From NCBI GenBank assembly GCA_018398765.1, contig JAHBMJ010000112.1, forward strand, positions 175,178 to 224,241: a DNA stretch of 49,064 nucleotides, in the 5' to 3' direction. A program made the position numbers and the translations under genes. The notes under the pieces were generated by a model. That model searched no databases. It was given only the letters and a program-made list of their open reading frames with translations, and was not told the DNA's origin. This document shows, piece after piece, positions 11,410-22,249 of this stretch; positions within the stretch are counted from its first letter, which is position 1; each line of letters begins with the position of its first letter. The DNA comes from Chromera velia. Lineage: Eukaryota > Sar > Chromeraceae.

Positions 11410-11510
11410 TTATTAAGGCACGATCGCGGGCGTTCTAGTGAGAGTGATATACAACATAGGAGCAGACAATATTTTTATTGATCGCCGGATTGCACACAAG
11501 TAATGGATCG
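11410..11510 (+). pseudogene. Aspartic protease remnant, catalytic Asp lost
   Basis: The translation contains GVLVRVIYNIGADNIFID, resembling the retroelement protease core hydrophobic-D-S/T-G-A-x-x-x-F-I, but with Asn-Ile in place of Asp-Ser/Thr. The Asp codon GAY reading as AAY is a G to A change. Several stops follow, and no reverse transcriptase was found before the 3' LTR. Confidence 0.5.
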
Positions 11511-11756
11511 CTTTTATTGTTCTGCTTTACTAAGATATAGATGTGTGGACTGGGTTTGAGAGTGTGCGTGTCTCTGAGTTATATGGATCTGCTTTGGTGT
11601 GTCTGCCTGCAGTTTTGTTCGAGAAGTTCGGAGCTTGATTTGGTGTGTGTATGTGCATGCAGTGGCTTGTGAGAGACTTTCTGAGTTTGAAAGTCAAGTT
11701 GAGTGGAGAATGAGAGGCCAAGCGTGGACGTCGGCATTTTAAGCGGTGGGTAGATA

Positions 11757-12052
11757 TAGGCCTGGCTTAGCGTCTAGGACGGGCGATGCGCCATGCACCG
11801 TGGCTTGCGGAGTGGCAGTGCCATGAGGCACGTGCATGAATGGTGTTGCATGTTGTCATGTAGCATTCTGACGTGGCCTGACATTAGAAAGGATCAGTCT
11901 GCCTGCATGCTTGTTTGATTGATATGGCAGCATCTGACTGATGAACTGATAGGAGAACTCTTCTAGGTCAAAGATTCTAAACAGTTTACAATGAATGTAA
12001 TTAAAAGCATTCACTAAACTGTAGCCCCGTCGAAGCTTGTATACAACTTACA
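11757..12052 (+). repeat. 3' LTR of gypsy-type element
   Basis: Full-length match to 6154-6449. It starts TAGG where the 5' copy has TGGC, and ends TTACA. Differences concentrate at CpG and at CAG/CTG sites. It is preceded by a purine-rich AAGCGGTGGGTAGATA, a possible polypurine tract. Confidence 0.85.
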
Positions 12053-12167
12053 GTGTGTGTGTGTGTATGTGTATGTGTGTGTATGTGTATGTGTGTGTGT
12101 GTGTGTGTATGTATGTGTGTGTGTGTATGTGTGTGTGTGTGTGTATGTATGTGTGTGTGTGTGTGTC

Positions 12168-12219
<52 letters not shown>

Positions 12220-12251
12220 TCTCCCTCTCTGTGTGCCTCTCTCTCTCTGTT

Positions 12252-12296
<45 letters not shown>

Positions 12297-12311
12297 CTCT
12301 TTCTCTCTCTC
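12053..12311. repeat. (GT)n/(CT)n microsatellite
   Basis: About 110 bp of GT with TATG interruptions is followed by about 150 bp of CT. It is the continuation of the tract at 6034-6153, split by the LTR element. Confidence 0.9.
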
Positions 12312-13333
12312 TCCCCATCATCCCCCTTCTTCCTCAGTCCTTTCCTATTTCTCTTTACCCCGTTGTTTGTCTGTACACAAAGAAAAGGAGGGAGAAGAAG
12401 GAACATGTAGTCTAGCTGTGTGTTTGTTGGTCCATGCCTGCGCATGCCCTCTTGATCGATCCCTGATTTCTTTCTTTTCCCGCCCGGTGTCTAAAAATGT
12501 CTCTTTGCCTGAAGCGCCCTGCTGATATAAAGTTCATAGGGAGACAAGCCTCAGGCAATCTTTTCCGCTTGAAGCAAGTACGTACAGTGCTCCTGGATGG
12601 TCTCTCTTATATATTCATCTTCTTCATTCGGTCTGACCTTTCTGAATTGGCCTTTGTGTGAGGGCCGGGGGAAAGAGATCTTTGTGACCATCAAACCAAT
12701 GACACCCTCCCTCTGTTCTGTGCATCTGTGCAGGGAGAGGGAGAAGACAGCAGGGAGGCAAAGGGGGAAGCCGGTGGGCCTAGGGGGGAAAGAGAATTCT
12801 GAAAGGAGATCATAGGTCTGTCTGTGAGTCCTTTTCTCATTTCGTTTTTCGTTGTTTATGTTATTACACAAAGTTTGAATTCTACTCTTGTTCTACGTGG
12901 ACGTTGGGGCATCGGTCTATGTGATTGACTGGTTATCCGTCCGGCCCCTTCATTCTCTCTTCTTTTGTTTTCTCCTTGTGGTCTATATAACTCTAAAGAA
13001 CCACCTGTCTGCACCTGTCTGACTTTTTGACGGCTCGCTCTTCCTGTGCTCCCTTCATTTCTGTATCGATCTATCTTGCGTGTTTGTTTTTTTGTGATAT
13101 TAACATCGGCATGCGCCTTCTCTTTTCTTGACAAGAGGAGAATGTACACTTTGTCCGCTCACCTGGATAAGCTCTTCGTTTGCCTTTGCCAGATCGAGAG
13201 TGGAACTTTTTTTATGCAAGCTGGATTTAACCACTTCTGCTCTGTTGCTGCAACTATCAGGATTTGCACATTCATGAACAAGCAATTCATTCATTCTGTA
13301 CATGTTTTAATATGATTACATTTGTTGGTGCAG
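12311..13333 (+). other. Third tandem-unit remnant, then no firm gene
   Basis: 12311-12380 resembles the intron end of the tandem coiled-coil unit. Beyond it are pyrimidine-rich, intron-like text and possible small exons (for example 12734-12810, between a tgcag acceptor and a gtctgt donor) that cannot be validated by phase or similarity. Confidence 0.35.
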
Positions 13334-13829
13334 GTGCCATAACCTATGAAAGTGGAACGACATTCGACGACCTTGCAGGTCAGCATGACTTGTTCCAACA
13401 ACTCCATCGTCTATGCACAAAAAAATGCAGTCAAAAGGGCCCAAATCAAATGCCAACTGTCTATCCTATATATGTATAAATGCCATAGCCACCGGATTGC
13501 TCTCCAGAAAGTGACGGTCTCCTTCCTTTTCTATGTCCCTTCATTTCATTCCATCTCTTTTTTGGAAGGAAAGGAGGTCTTACTTTTATATCACGAAGTC
13601 TTCAGCTTGCATACAATGCAGAGTGAGTGCCCAAATATTCATCTAGAAAGCCGATTTCCCCGAATTCATGTGACTTTTGGGGTTTTTCTATCTCTTTTCT
13701 TTTCCATTGCAGGTCTAGAATACATTAAAAGCGTGGTGCAGACCGCCGTGGTCGCTCTGATCATCGCTCCGCACTTCTACACCAGGGCATCAGTTTCTCT
13801 TTCTTTCTTTCTTTCTTTTTTTCTTTTTT

Positions 13830-13861
<32 letters not shown>

Positions 13862-14391
13862 TTTTTTCATGCGTTGACGATTGACTGCATGAGTGATGGA
13901 GTGACTGCGTGAGTGAGGAAGGAAGTATATCGCTTCCTAGAGGATTGAGGAGATGTATGCGTGATCAGATGACAGGGTAAGTCGGTGAAGTGTGTGTTAG
14001 GAAGTGAAAACGTGATTAAAAGTTTGGTGGGTGAGTTAGTGTGAGCGTGCGTCTGCATTTATGTTTTCTCTCACTGCGTATTCATGTAAATGTCTTCTGC
14101 TTTTGCTTCGTATTTGGCGACTTTTTTTTTTAGCGCTGGCCGTAGGATCAGAGGCCTACATGCAGAAAGCTTCTTTACGTTCATGAGCATGAAGCATGAG
14201 GAAGGAAAGGAAAACAAAAAAAACTTCTTTTTGCTTTCATGAGCATGAGAGAGGATGGCTTTGCTGTTGTAAGCATAGAGTACGGATAAGGACCACATTT
14301 TTTGCAGCCTCCGGGAACCGGAAAGACAGAATTTAACACTTAAGGCCATCGCTGGGGAGGTGCGAAAGAAGTGCTCAAACATGAAAATTAG
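13334..14391 (+). pseudogene. AAA-family ATPase, partial, frameshifted at Walker A
   Basis: Exon 13334-13378 reads ITYESGTTFDDLAG and ends in phase 1. Exon 13713-13792 continues in matching phase with LEYIKSVVQTAVV and IIAPHFYTRA. Joined, this gives the TFDDLAG-LE-x-IK start typical of AAA ATPases of the spastin/katanin/p97 group. Exon 14308-14391 begins PPGTGKT, the Walker A P-loop that binds ATP phosphate; the expected continuation (LTLKAIAGEVRKKCSNMKI) lies in a different frame, so an indel sits right after the P-loop. The short exon that should supply the residues before PPGTGKT was not found. Walker B and the C-terminal lid were not identified. Either a pseudogene or a sequence error. 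Confidence 0.6.
13798..13870. repeat. (TTTC)n microsatellite
   Basis: About 70 bp of CTTT repeats follow immediately after the second AAA exon, inside the predicted intron. Confidence 0.9.
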
Positions 14392-14800
14392 GTACCTATC
14401 TGGTGAGTCTGCGAGGAGGAATAGAATAAGTGATCTCCATTTGGGTCTCCTGTTCTGTCTTTCTCGGCCCTTTTCTCCTTTCCTCTCTTTTCTTTTTTCC
14501 CTTCTTTCCTCTTCTTAAGCCTTTTTCTTTCTTTTTCCTCGACCGGCATCCCGTCTGTCTGTGAGTCTATGCACTTTTCTTTTTCGGTCTTTATTTACTG
14601 ATGTCACGACAGTTCCTGAGTTGTTGCCCTCCTGCTTCTCAAATTCATTTGACCAGGCTTCTTAAATTTATATACGATCCGTGGATGCAATTTGCATAAC
14701 TAAATTTGGTATCAGCAGAGAAAAGGTCAAGTCTCATGCAGCGTCTCTCAATTCGCTTCTCTCTCTCTCTTTTTCTCTCTCTCTAGCTCTTGCCCTTTCC

Positions 14801-14864
<64 letters not shown>

Positions 14865-15130
14865 AAGAGAGACATTCAGGAGCTTTTCATCAGTCTCAAA
14901 CTCTCAATTTGCATCTGCATACTGCTATGCTTTGTAGGTCTGGATATTGAAAAAGAGCCCTGGGTGAGGGCCCTGGTTCCATACCGCCGTCTTCGTATCT
15001 CTGCACCTTCTCCTGCGGGGAGTCTCTGGCGCTCCCCCTATCTGTATGTTCTGGCTGTTCCATTCCTGCTCTCTTTGTCACCCTGCATTGTGATTGGAGT
15101 CACAGTTCTATGTAGAATAGATATAGACCT
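14392..15130 (+). other. Intron-like pyrimidine-rich stretch
   Basis: Contains a (CT)n tract at 14755-14865 and an open stretch near 14936 after a GTAG acceptor-like junction (EKEPWVRALVPYRRLRI). That could be an exon, but it has no phase partner and no family match. Confidence 0.3.
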
Positions 15131-16180
15131 ATAAGCACTATCAGTTTGAACATCTAACTTTTTATCATTCTGGAGAAATCGACCTCTACAGTTTGATCCA
15201 AATAAGTAATTTATAGCTTTTTAAATTACTTAAGTTTGGTTTACTATTTTTAATTACTTTAAATTCCCGTAAATTTAATAGTAAATTACTTTATAAATTC
15301 ATTATTTATTTATAAATTACTCAAAATTGCAAGGTCTATTAAATTGATATGAGTCACATAATACTACTATATAGCTTACCCCGGGCCCATCTACACTGTG
15401 CTGTTAGGAGTAAGTACCGGTCTTTTTCAGAAGGCTCTTGGTTACTATCAATTTGGTAACCAAAATTTAGTAACTGGCAAAGGCTGAGGAGACTACCGCT
15501 ACCATGGTAATCTGGCCGTATCTGGCTGTAAATATGTTGGATCAGGATCTAATATAGGAGAAACACACCTTTAAAGACTGCGTACAACGTAAAAAAGATC
15601 CTTTTTAGACTTGTTTTGACTTAGTCTAAGTTGTTTCTATAATATCAAAAAATTGACTTGCACGTACAGATATTTGTAGATATAAGAGATATTTGCAACA
15701 AATCTATTTTTAGTACCCAATTTACTCACTAGTTTGTCCAGTTAAAAAGGACGATTACCACTATTTTAGCTACCAAAACAACGGTAATCAACGTGACTCT
15801 TCATCATTACCATAACCATGAAAATGGTTACCAAGCGATCTAACGGCCGCCTGGGTATAACCAAACTAAGTTACTCATAACAGCATAGTATAGGCTCATC
15901 AAGTAAAATCCGGTTGAACTTACAAATTAATAATCACAGAAATAACCATGCATCAGTCTATCATCAATCCTAGCTTCTAACCTAGCTTCGATTCTAGCTT
16001 ACAAGTAGCTGTACTAGCTGAGTCTAGAGCTGACTCAGCTGAGTGTGCTACAGCTTGAATATTATGCTAGCTCTCGTTCTAGCTTGATCATATAATCCGA
16101 TGCTATATGCTATGTTATGATCTCAACTACCTTATCAACTGAAAGCGCTGAGTCCTCACAAAAGTAACATGTTTGATCAT
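15131..16180. other. AT-rich repeat region, no gene seen
   Basis: Low-GC sequence with many TTAAATTACT and GGTAACCA motifs. 15962-16076 is dense in AGCT (CTAGCT) motifs. An inverted pair inside it is listed separately. No open frame of note. Confidence 0.5.
15383..15905. mobile_element. Candidate MITE-like element
   Basis: 15383-15417 (…ACACTGTGCTGTTAGGAGTAAG) and the complement of 15868-15905 (…ATACTATGCTGTTATGAGTAAC) are roughly 75% matching inverted ends about 520 bp apart. The interior is AT-rich and non-coding. No clear target duplication was found. Confidence 0.35.
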
Positions 16181-16482
16181 ATATAGTGACCAAAATGATT
16201 ATACATGCATACTATATCCTATATCCTGCTCTTGTGGGGGAGAAGGCAGATGGGAGGGTTGGTTTATTATGTGCTATGCAAGTTTTGTCTTTTCCAAGGA
16301 CTGGGTACCTCCGTCTGGCGTGCATGCTTAAGACTAAAATGAAGGGGCCGCCTAGTGTTGCAAGCTTTCAAATGCCCCATGGAACCTAGATTGAGTGAGC
16401 GTTTTGTACGACATGGGGTTGTGCTCAAAGCTTTGTTAGTGGCTTGGGGTCTGGCATCGCCGGATCTAGGATTTAACCCTCA

Positions 16483-16535
16483 ATCATCATCATCATCATC
16501 ATACCATCATCATCATTATTATTATTATTAATCGG
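16483..16535. repeat. (ATC)n/(ATT)n tract, possible LINE 3' tail
   Basis: CATCATCAT then ATTATTATT follows about 250 bp of higher-GC sequence. Short trinucleotide 3' tails like this occur in some non-LTR elements. A similar CATTATTATTATC tail lies near 40682 downstream of the LINE. Confidence 0.5.
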
Positions 16536-16739
16536 TCTATAGGCCATCGGTCTATAGGTCCTATCAAAATATTTTTTTAGATATTTTTTTGGAATAAAAC
16601 TAGACGCTAGGAACAAACTTTAAGTCAATGCCGTGGTAAACTAGGAATAAAAGCTAGGAACGTGTTGCTGACGTTTTGTTACATACTATCATCATCATCA
16701 TATTGACGATGCTGTGCATCGCCTGACTGATTGTATAGG

Positions 16740-17320
16740 GAGGAGAGAGGAGTAAGCAGCATTGAAAGCGGTAGTGAGAGAAGTGAAGGATGGTCTCTCT
16801 CTTTTTGATAGGGTTACCGCTGCGCAAAGAGTGGCAGCAATCTCTAAGGTTAAAAGGGCGGGCCCAGCAGAGGTAGAAGCCTTTGAGAGCTGCTTCTTGA
16901 TGCTTAATCATAAGCCGCGGCAGGGGTTTGAAGCAATAATCAGGTGCTTGAGAGAGGTAGAGAATTGAGAGCATGCGTTTGATCTAGAATAATCGATCGA
17001 TCAAACACCCTATGCATGAATGCATGGATAAACGGACCACCCGAGCCCAACAGAGGCTAGGGGTTAAGTCTTTTATCATCATTCACCATCGCCATTGGCC
17101 CACAAATGAGTGTTTGACGTTCAGTAGGTTCGATGTGCAGCTAGACACACTGCTAGGGCAGTCCTCTCCGATAAAGGAAGATAATAAAGGCAAGAACGGT
17201 TTTCCCGTGACGGTCACTCACTGGATTCCCGCGGCAAGGCAGAGTGGTATAGAGTGGTCTTACATCCTCACAAAGAACGCGTGGCCTTGTCTTCTTTCTA
17301 CCAAAATCTAGCTCAATCAG
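16740..17320 (+). pseudogene. Protein-derived fragments, unrecognised (transposon-like)
   Basis: 16750-16965 is open and protein-like (AVVREVKDGLSLFDRVTAAQ, GPAEVEAFESCFLML). After a TGA, a shifted frame (17012-17311) carries WPTNECLTFSRFDVQLDTLL and NGFPVTVTHWIPAARQSGIE. Composition and decay suggest a transposon remnant. No family is recognised. Confidence 0.4.
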
Positions 17321-17665
17321 AAACAAAGAAGAGTCAGAGCTAGGGTAATTGACTTAAAATATTACTAGATGCATTTTAGGGGTTACACATAGGGTATGTT
17401 AGTATTTAACGTTACTCCTACACTAAAAACCATTTTTTTAGGACTTGTTATATTAAATTACTTCAAATAAAGTCAACATCTCATCAGAATGTTCACTAGT
17501 TCGCTTGCAATCTGCGATGAAAGTCTTGTCTCCAGGTGACATCTAGAAAGGGCTCGTAAACTCGTAATCCATATTAATATATGGTAAAATAGGGTAAACA
17601 GCCCTCTTCTCTGGACCCTTCTTCAAAAAACAAAAGAAAACCGTCATGATAGAATAATGTCATCA

Positions 17666-17761
17666 CTAGACTTCAATCTCAACATCGATGACAACATCAA
17701 GGTCCTTCATGAGGAGCTTTTTGAACGCTTCTTCGACTTTTTGCAGCTCATCCTCCTCCAT
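17666..17761 (-). other. Short open frame, uncertain
   Basis: A 31-codon minus-strand frame starting MEEDELQKVEEAFKKLL and ending with TAG. Acidic and amphipathic, so possibly the C-terminal exon of something larger. No splice partner is evident. Confidence 0.25.
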
Positions 17762-20043
17762 GAATAGACTTTTTCCCTAGCCTTTTCCTACGACTTTTGC
17801 ATGGTGCAACCAATAAAAACAACAGCAAGACCAACAATATTAAGGCAAATTTTAGGCTGCAATCGAACCACTGGCAGGCTTACGGCGGCTGCTGTTGCTC
17901 TGCAGCCTCCTGAGAGAGGCCGAGTAGTCAACTCAACGCCTCTTCCATCAGTTTCCCCCCCCTTTTTGCCCCTAAATCCCTAGCCTGAATCCTTCATAGC
18001 GCCTGATAGGCGCTCAAAAGACTACAGAAGAAGAGAATTAATAATTTTTATTGTCTTTTGTATGAGCTACAGCGAGAAGCCTTGTGCTTTCTGGGAGATG
18101 GATGACGGCATGCAAGGAAAAAAAATATTGGTGGTCTTTCAAAAGATGCCGTAATCTCGTAATCCATAATCAGTTGTAAGAGACATACCATAAAAAGGGG
18201 GGTATATGATTATTTTTTCCCGTAATCACACTTAATTTCACCGGATTTAAGCTTTTTAAGATGAACTACATTCCTTTAGCCTAAAATGTTTATGTAATCT
18301 CTGTTTTTATTATATGTTTTATATGATCTTACCTATAAAATCTTAATCGTAATTGAAATAGTCCAATACCCTAGGAGTCAGAGAACTTCATTCTGATAGG
18401 CTAGGCTAGATTGTGCCCTTTCATCTTCATATCTCGCCCCAAAGCTCCTTTTGGCCTTGCCTGTTCTAAGGTAGACGGTGGCAGAGTGATAGAGACGGCT
18501 GAGGAGACGGGCAAAAATGGTAGCTTGGCTTGGCTTGGCTTGATCCTCATCCAGCGATCCATTTCCCAAAAAGGGAGAAAACCTCATCCGTCTGACCTCG
18601 TCGCCAGTTTTTCGTAATTGGTATGCATGCGTACGCATACGCGTCGACTGCTTGTGCTGTCCAACCGCAGGTTAGTGAGGAACCCTTAAGAAGTAGCGTC
18701 TATTCCCCAGGTAGGTTCGCGGAACTGCTAAAACTGTTTCCCGTCTCCTTTTTCATCTTTCCTCATCTTCCTTCTCAAATGCAAGCGCTGTCTTTTTTTT
18801 GGCCAAAAGGTTTCAGGACGGCATTGTGTAGAAGTGAGACTTGCTTCCCTATCGAACAATGAATGCCAATTGTTGAGCTAAACTGGTTGTTCCATGAGCA
18901 AGGGGGCAAACTGTCTCTCGTGGTTGCTCTCAGGCCGTCTCCCCAGGGACTAACAAGAATCGATGCAAAGCTGGGTCGATCTGTGGCAAGAAAGCGCATC
19001 GCTTACATATCATGCACCTAAAAACTTTTGATACTTTAGAGATCGGCCCGACGGCCCCTCCAAAAGCTAGTCCAAACGTATATCATCAATCAATCACTAG
19101 ATCAATCAATCAATCAATCAATCAATAATAATGATTCAATAATAGGCTAGATAATAAATTATTATCAATCAATCAATCAATCAAGCAATCAATATAGGTT
19201 AGTAACAAAACTTATGTAAAATAATGATTGATTGATAAAACTAGTGATGAAATGATATACAGTATATTACTGTATATAATTAATATTATATAAGTTATGA
19301 CGAGATCTATTATACCTATTGCGATACGATATATGGAGAGGTTGCATCAGGTTGCTGAAAGTTCTAGTGAAAGTTGCTAGGAAAGTTGTAAAATGGAAAT
19401 CAGATGAACCGCAGAAGGGGGTCCGGGCGTTGGATTGAAAAGACGGACGGGGTGCTCCCTGAACAAGCTTGACGCCTCCTTTTATAATTCTCTGCGGAGC
19501 GACGAGCGTACGCAGACACAACAAGGACCGAAGACTGCAAGCAGGCTGTGAAGGAGATTCTTTCGCATGATCGAAAGAGGGGCAGGGGAGGCAAAACAAT
19601 CTGGAATTGGTCCTTCTTTGGAACTAACGGACGGAGACAACAAAAGGAGAGTTAGGAAGCCGTCTCGATCTCTGAGTAGAAAAACGCAATTCCAGAGAAT
19701 ACAGTGATCGAATGTACATGTGCTTGCGGACGAGAGAGAGGCCTTGCACAGCACCCAGCCCCTTCGTCCACCACGCACCCTTCTGCTATACATTTACACG
19801 AGGTGGGTGATAGAGGGAGTCACCGAGAGACGAGAGAAGAAATGAACCCGGCCGGCCATTTTGACTTTCCACTCCAACCTGTGCATGCACGTGCATGGGA
19901 AGAGTCGATCAATCAGGCTGACGAGAAAGAAGTTCAGAGGAGACGAAGACACTGGCCGAACGAATGTGCAAAACGAAAAAGAAAGACGGAAGGAAGGAAG
20001 GAGACGGATGCCCAATCGACAACCGAGGAAGAAAGGAGAAGGA

Positions 20044-20079
<36 letters not shown>

Positions 20080-20290
20080 CAGAAAGAAAGAAAGAAACAA
20101 GGAAAGAAAGAAAGAAAAGACGGACAGAAAAAAAAAAAAAAAAGAAAGGAGAAAACAAGGAAGGCTTTTTTCTTCTCTCCACTCAGGGCACACATGCAGT
20201 GCGGGACGTCTATTCCTGCTGTGGTTCCTTCCCTCCCCCCTTCCTTTCTCCCTTCTCCTGTGTTCCCCCTCTCCCTCCTACCCCCCCCCT
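17762..20290. other. Repeat-rich intergenic stretch
   Basis: (ATCA)n runs at 19082-19200 are followed by an AT-rich partly palindromic block (19240-19300, ATACAGTATATTACTGTATA). 20035-20150 is (GAAA)n and poly-A. Open frames across the GA/CT tracts are low-complexity artefacts. No gene is supported. Confidence 0.5.
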
Positions 20291-20294
20291 TTCT

Positions 20295-20659
20295 CTACCC
20301 GTTCAAAAAGAGGTCCCAGAACTCGGAGGGCTCCTCTCCCTCCGCCACTATGGCCACCCGCGCTTTGGGAATCACGCGGGTCTCCTGAAAAGAAAAGTGC
20401 ATGCATTTACTTTCATACATATTCAAACATGCATTTACTTTACACTCTACGAATATGTATGAAAAGTGAATGGGAATCACGCAGGTCTCCTGAAAAGAAA
20501 AGAAAAGAAAAGAAAACAGAACGAAGAGGAAGGATTGAGAACGAAAAATCAACCAAGGGACGGGAGGAGACGGAAAGACAGGGAGGGGGGAACTCTGGAT
20601 AGAGACCCTTGGAGGGAGATAGACGACCGAAGACTTCAGAGGTCGGTAGGGACATTTTT

Positions 20660-20690
<31 letters not shown>

Positions 20691-22249
20691 GCAATGAATC
20701 TTACTGCATGGTTTGACATTCATTTTGTCGACTGGTTTTATGGTCGTGAGGGCACAGAAGAAAAGGAAGAAGGTTCATTTGAAGAAAGTGACCAGAAGCT
20801 AGGTGAATGAAAATTCCCCCTACTTTGCAAAAAAGGAAAGAGAGAAAGAAATTCTGGGCATCTCTCAACTTAAGAAAAGAATCCAACCGACGGACCATCA
20901 ACTGCAAGGCAAGACCCTTAGCGTCATCGGCAGTCTCCGTGGACAAATTCTCGGAGTTCTCCTCACCGCACCACACCCATAACCGGGGTACTGTATCTTC
21001 CTCCTCTTCCTCTTCCTCTTCCTCCTCCCCTCCTGTTGCCGCTGTGGGCAAAGAGAGGACATCTTCGTCGACCTCCGCGTCAGATGACAGAGGCTGCACG
21101 CACATACATACACAGAGGACACAGAGGGTCAAGGAAACACCAACTTGTGGAGTGCACAGGACTGAGAAAAGTGGCAAGGTGATTGAGCAGAGAGAAAATG
21201 ATAGAGAGCGCATAGCAGGTTTTGGTCTCGACTTGTCGCAGTCTTGCATTCAAAGATCTGCAGCACATACCCCGCCACACACCCCATGCAAACCTAGAGA
21301 AAAAGGAGTGCAATGAACAGCAGGCAAACCCAATTAACCCGCCGATCCCGTACCCACCAACCAACCAACCAACCTACCGGAGGTTTCTTCTCCAAGAGAA
21401 CAAAGACGCCCTGACTATCCAGGTCGTCGGAGTCAAACATTCCCAGGGGCTCTCCCCATTCTCCGCAGCTGCAGGCAGACAGACACACAAGCAGAAAGCA
21501 AAAGGAACACCGACACATACACTGAACTTCGAAACAGAACCAAAAAAGATGTCATTCGAACCGTTTTCAAGACACGAAAAACGCTATTGCGCAAAAAAAT
21601 CAGCGACTACTTCTCTTCTCTTCATTTTTCATCAAGCCGACAGTTAGGCGGACTGACTGACTGACCAAAAAAGCATTGCACCCTCTTTTGCGACAGAGCC
21701 TGTCCCATCACCTGCGTCTCCCGCTGTTCCCTCCCCTCCGTCTCCTCCCCCCTCCCCGCCTCCAGACCGGAGGCGTGCATTGGCAGAAGCGGGTGGTTGT
21801 CTGTGGCCCCGTAAAGCGACAGGCGTCGGGGGACTATACACATTCGGCGGACCCCTCTCTGACCGACTTGTCGCCGCCAAAAGTGCAAATCCCGCCCGCC
21901 CCTTCGCCCCCGACTGCCCCCCCAACGCAGACGGATCCCCCCCTCCCTCAGGTCCCACCCCTCCCGCCGGAGACTGGGGCAGAGACACCGCCCCAGACAC
22001 ACCCAATAAAGGAATTGGAAGCCCATTCACATCCTTCCCACCTGCAGACACCTGCAGTCCGGACCCGCCTCCCCCTGTCTGAGTGGAGCTCCGCCGAGAC
22101 CCCCGCCAGTCGACAGGTGCCGGTGTTATCGTTGTAGGGTGAGTGCCTTGGGGCTCCCCCCTGCCGGAGGAGGAGGCCGTCAGAGAGTGCGAAGTCCCCG
22201 ACAGCTGCTGCGTCTTCTTCCGACAGAGTAACTCGAAGTCCGCGGCGAA
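20295..22249 (-). other. Second gelsolin-like segment and C-terminus
   Basis: A Ser/Gly/Pro-rich exon (21666-22249) is followed by GMFDSDDLDSQGVFVLLEKK, a poly-Glu stretch, PRLWVWCGEENSENLSTETA, and a last exon with ARVAIVAEGEEPSEFWDLF. DSDDLDS…VFVL, WVWCG and EGEEPxxFW are gelsolin-repeat hallmarks. The end of exon 12 is uncertain: donors ATG|gtccgt or AAA|gtaggg both keep phase 0. Confidence 0.75.

Larger units (their letters stand above)
6154..12052 (+). mobile_element. Ty3/gypsy-type LTR retrotransposon, decayed, nested
   Basis: Two 296 bp LTRs (6154-6449 and 11757-12052) flank an internal region with a Gag-like frame, a CCHC knuckle and a protease remnant. Reverse transcriptase and integrase are absent, so it is internally deleted or a non-autonomous derivative. 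Flanking pentamers GTGTA (6149-6153) and GTGTG (12053-12057) fit a target duplication within a GT microsatellite. A TGG-starting primer-binding candidate lies at 6453. A TIR transposon interrupts it at 6608-10079. Assignment to gypsy rather than copia rests on the Gag and knuckle style, not on domain order. Confidence 0.75.

Noticed and set aside
12001-12525. Several long open frames on both strands
   Set aside because: They translate GT/CT microsatellite (Cys-Val, Leu-Ser, Arg-Glu, Thr-His repeats) and have no independent support.
19704-20602. Long Lys/Arg/Glu-rich and Phe/Ser/Leu-rich frames
   Set aside because: GA-rich simple repeats (GAAA)n. The true coding signal here is the minus-strand last exon at 20295-20384.
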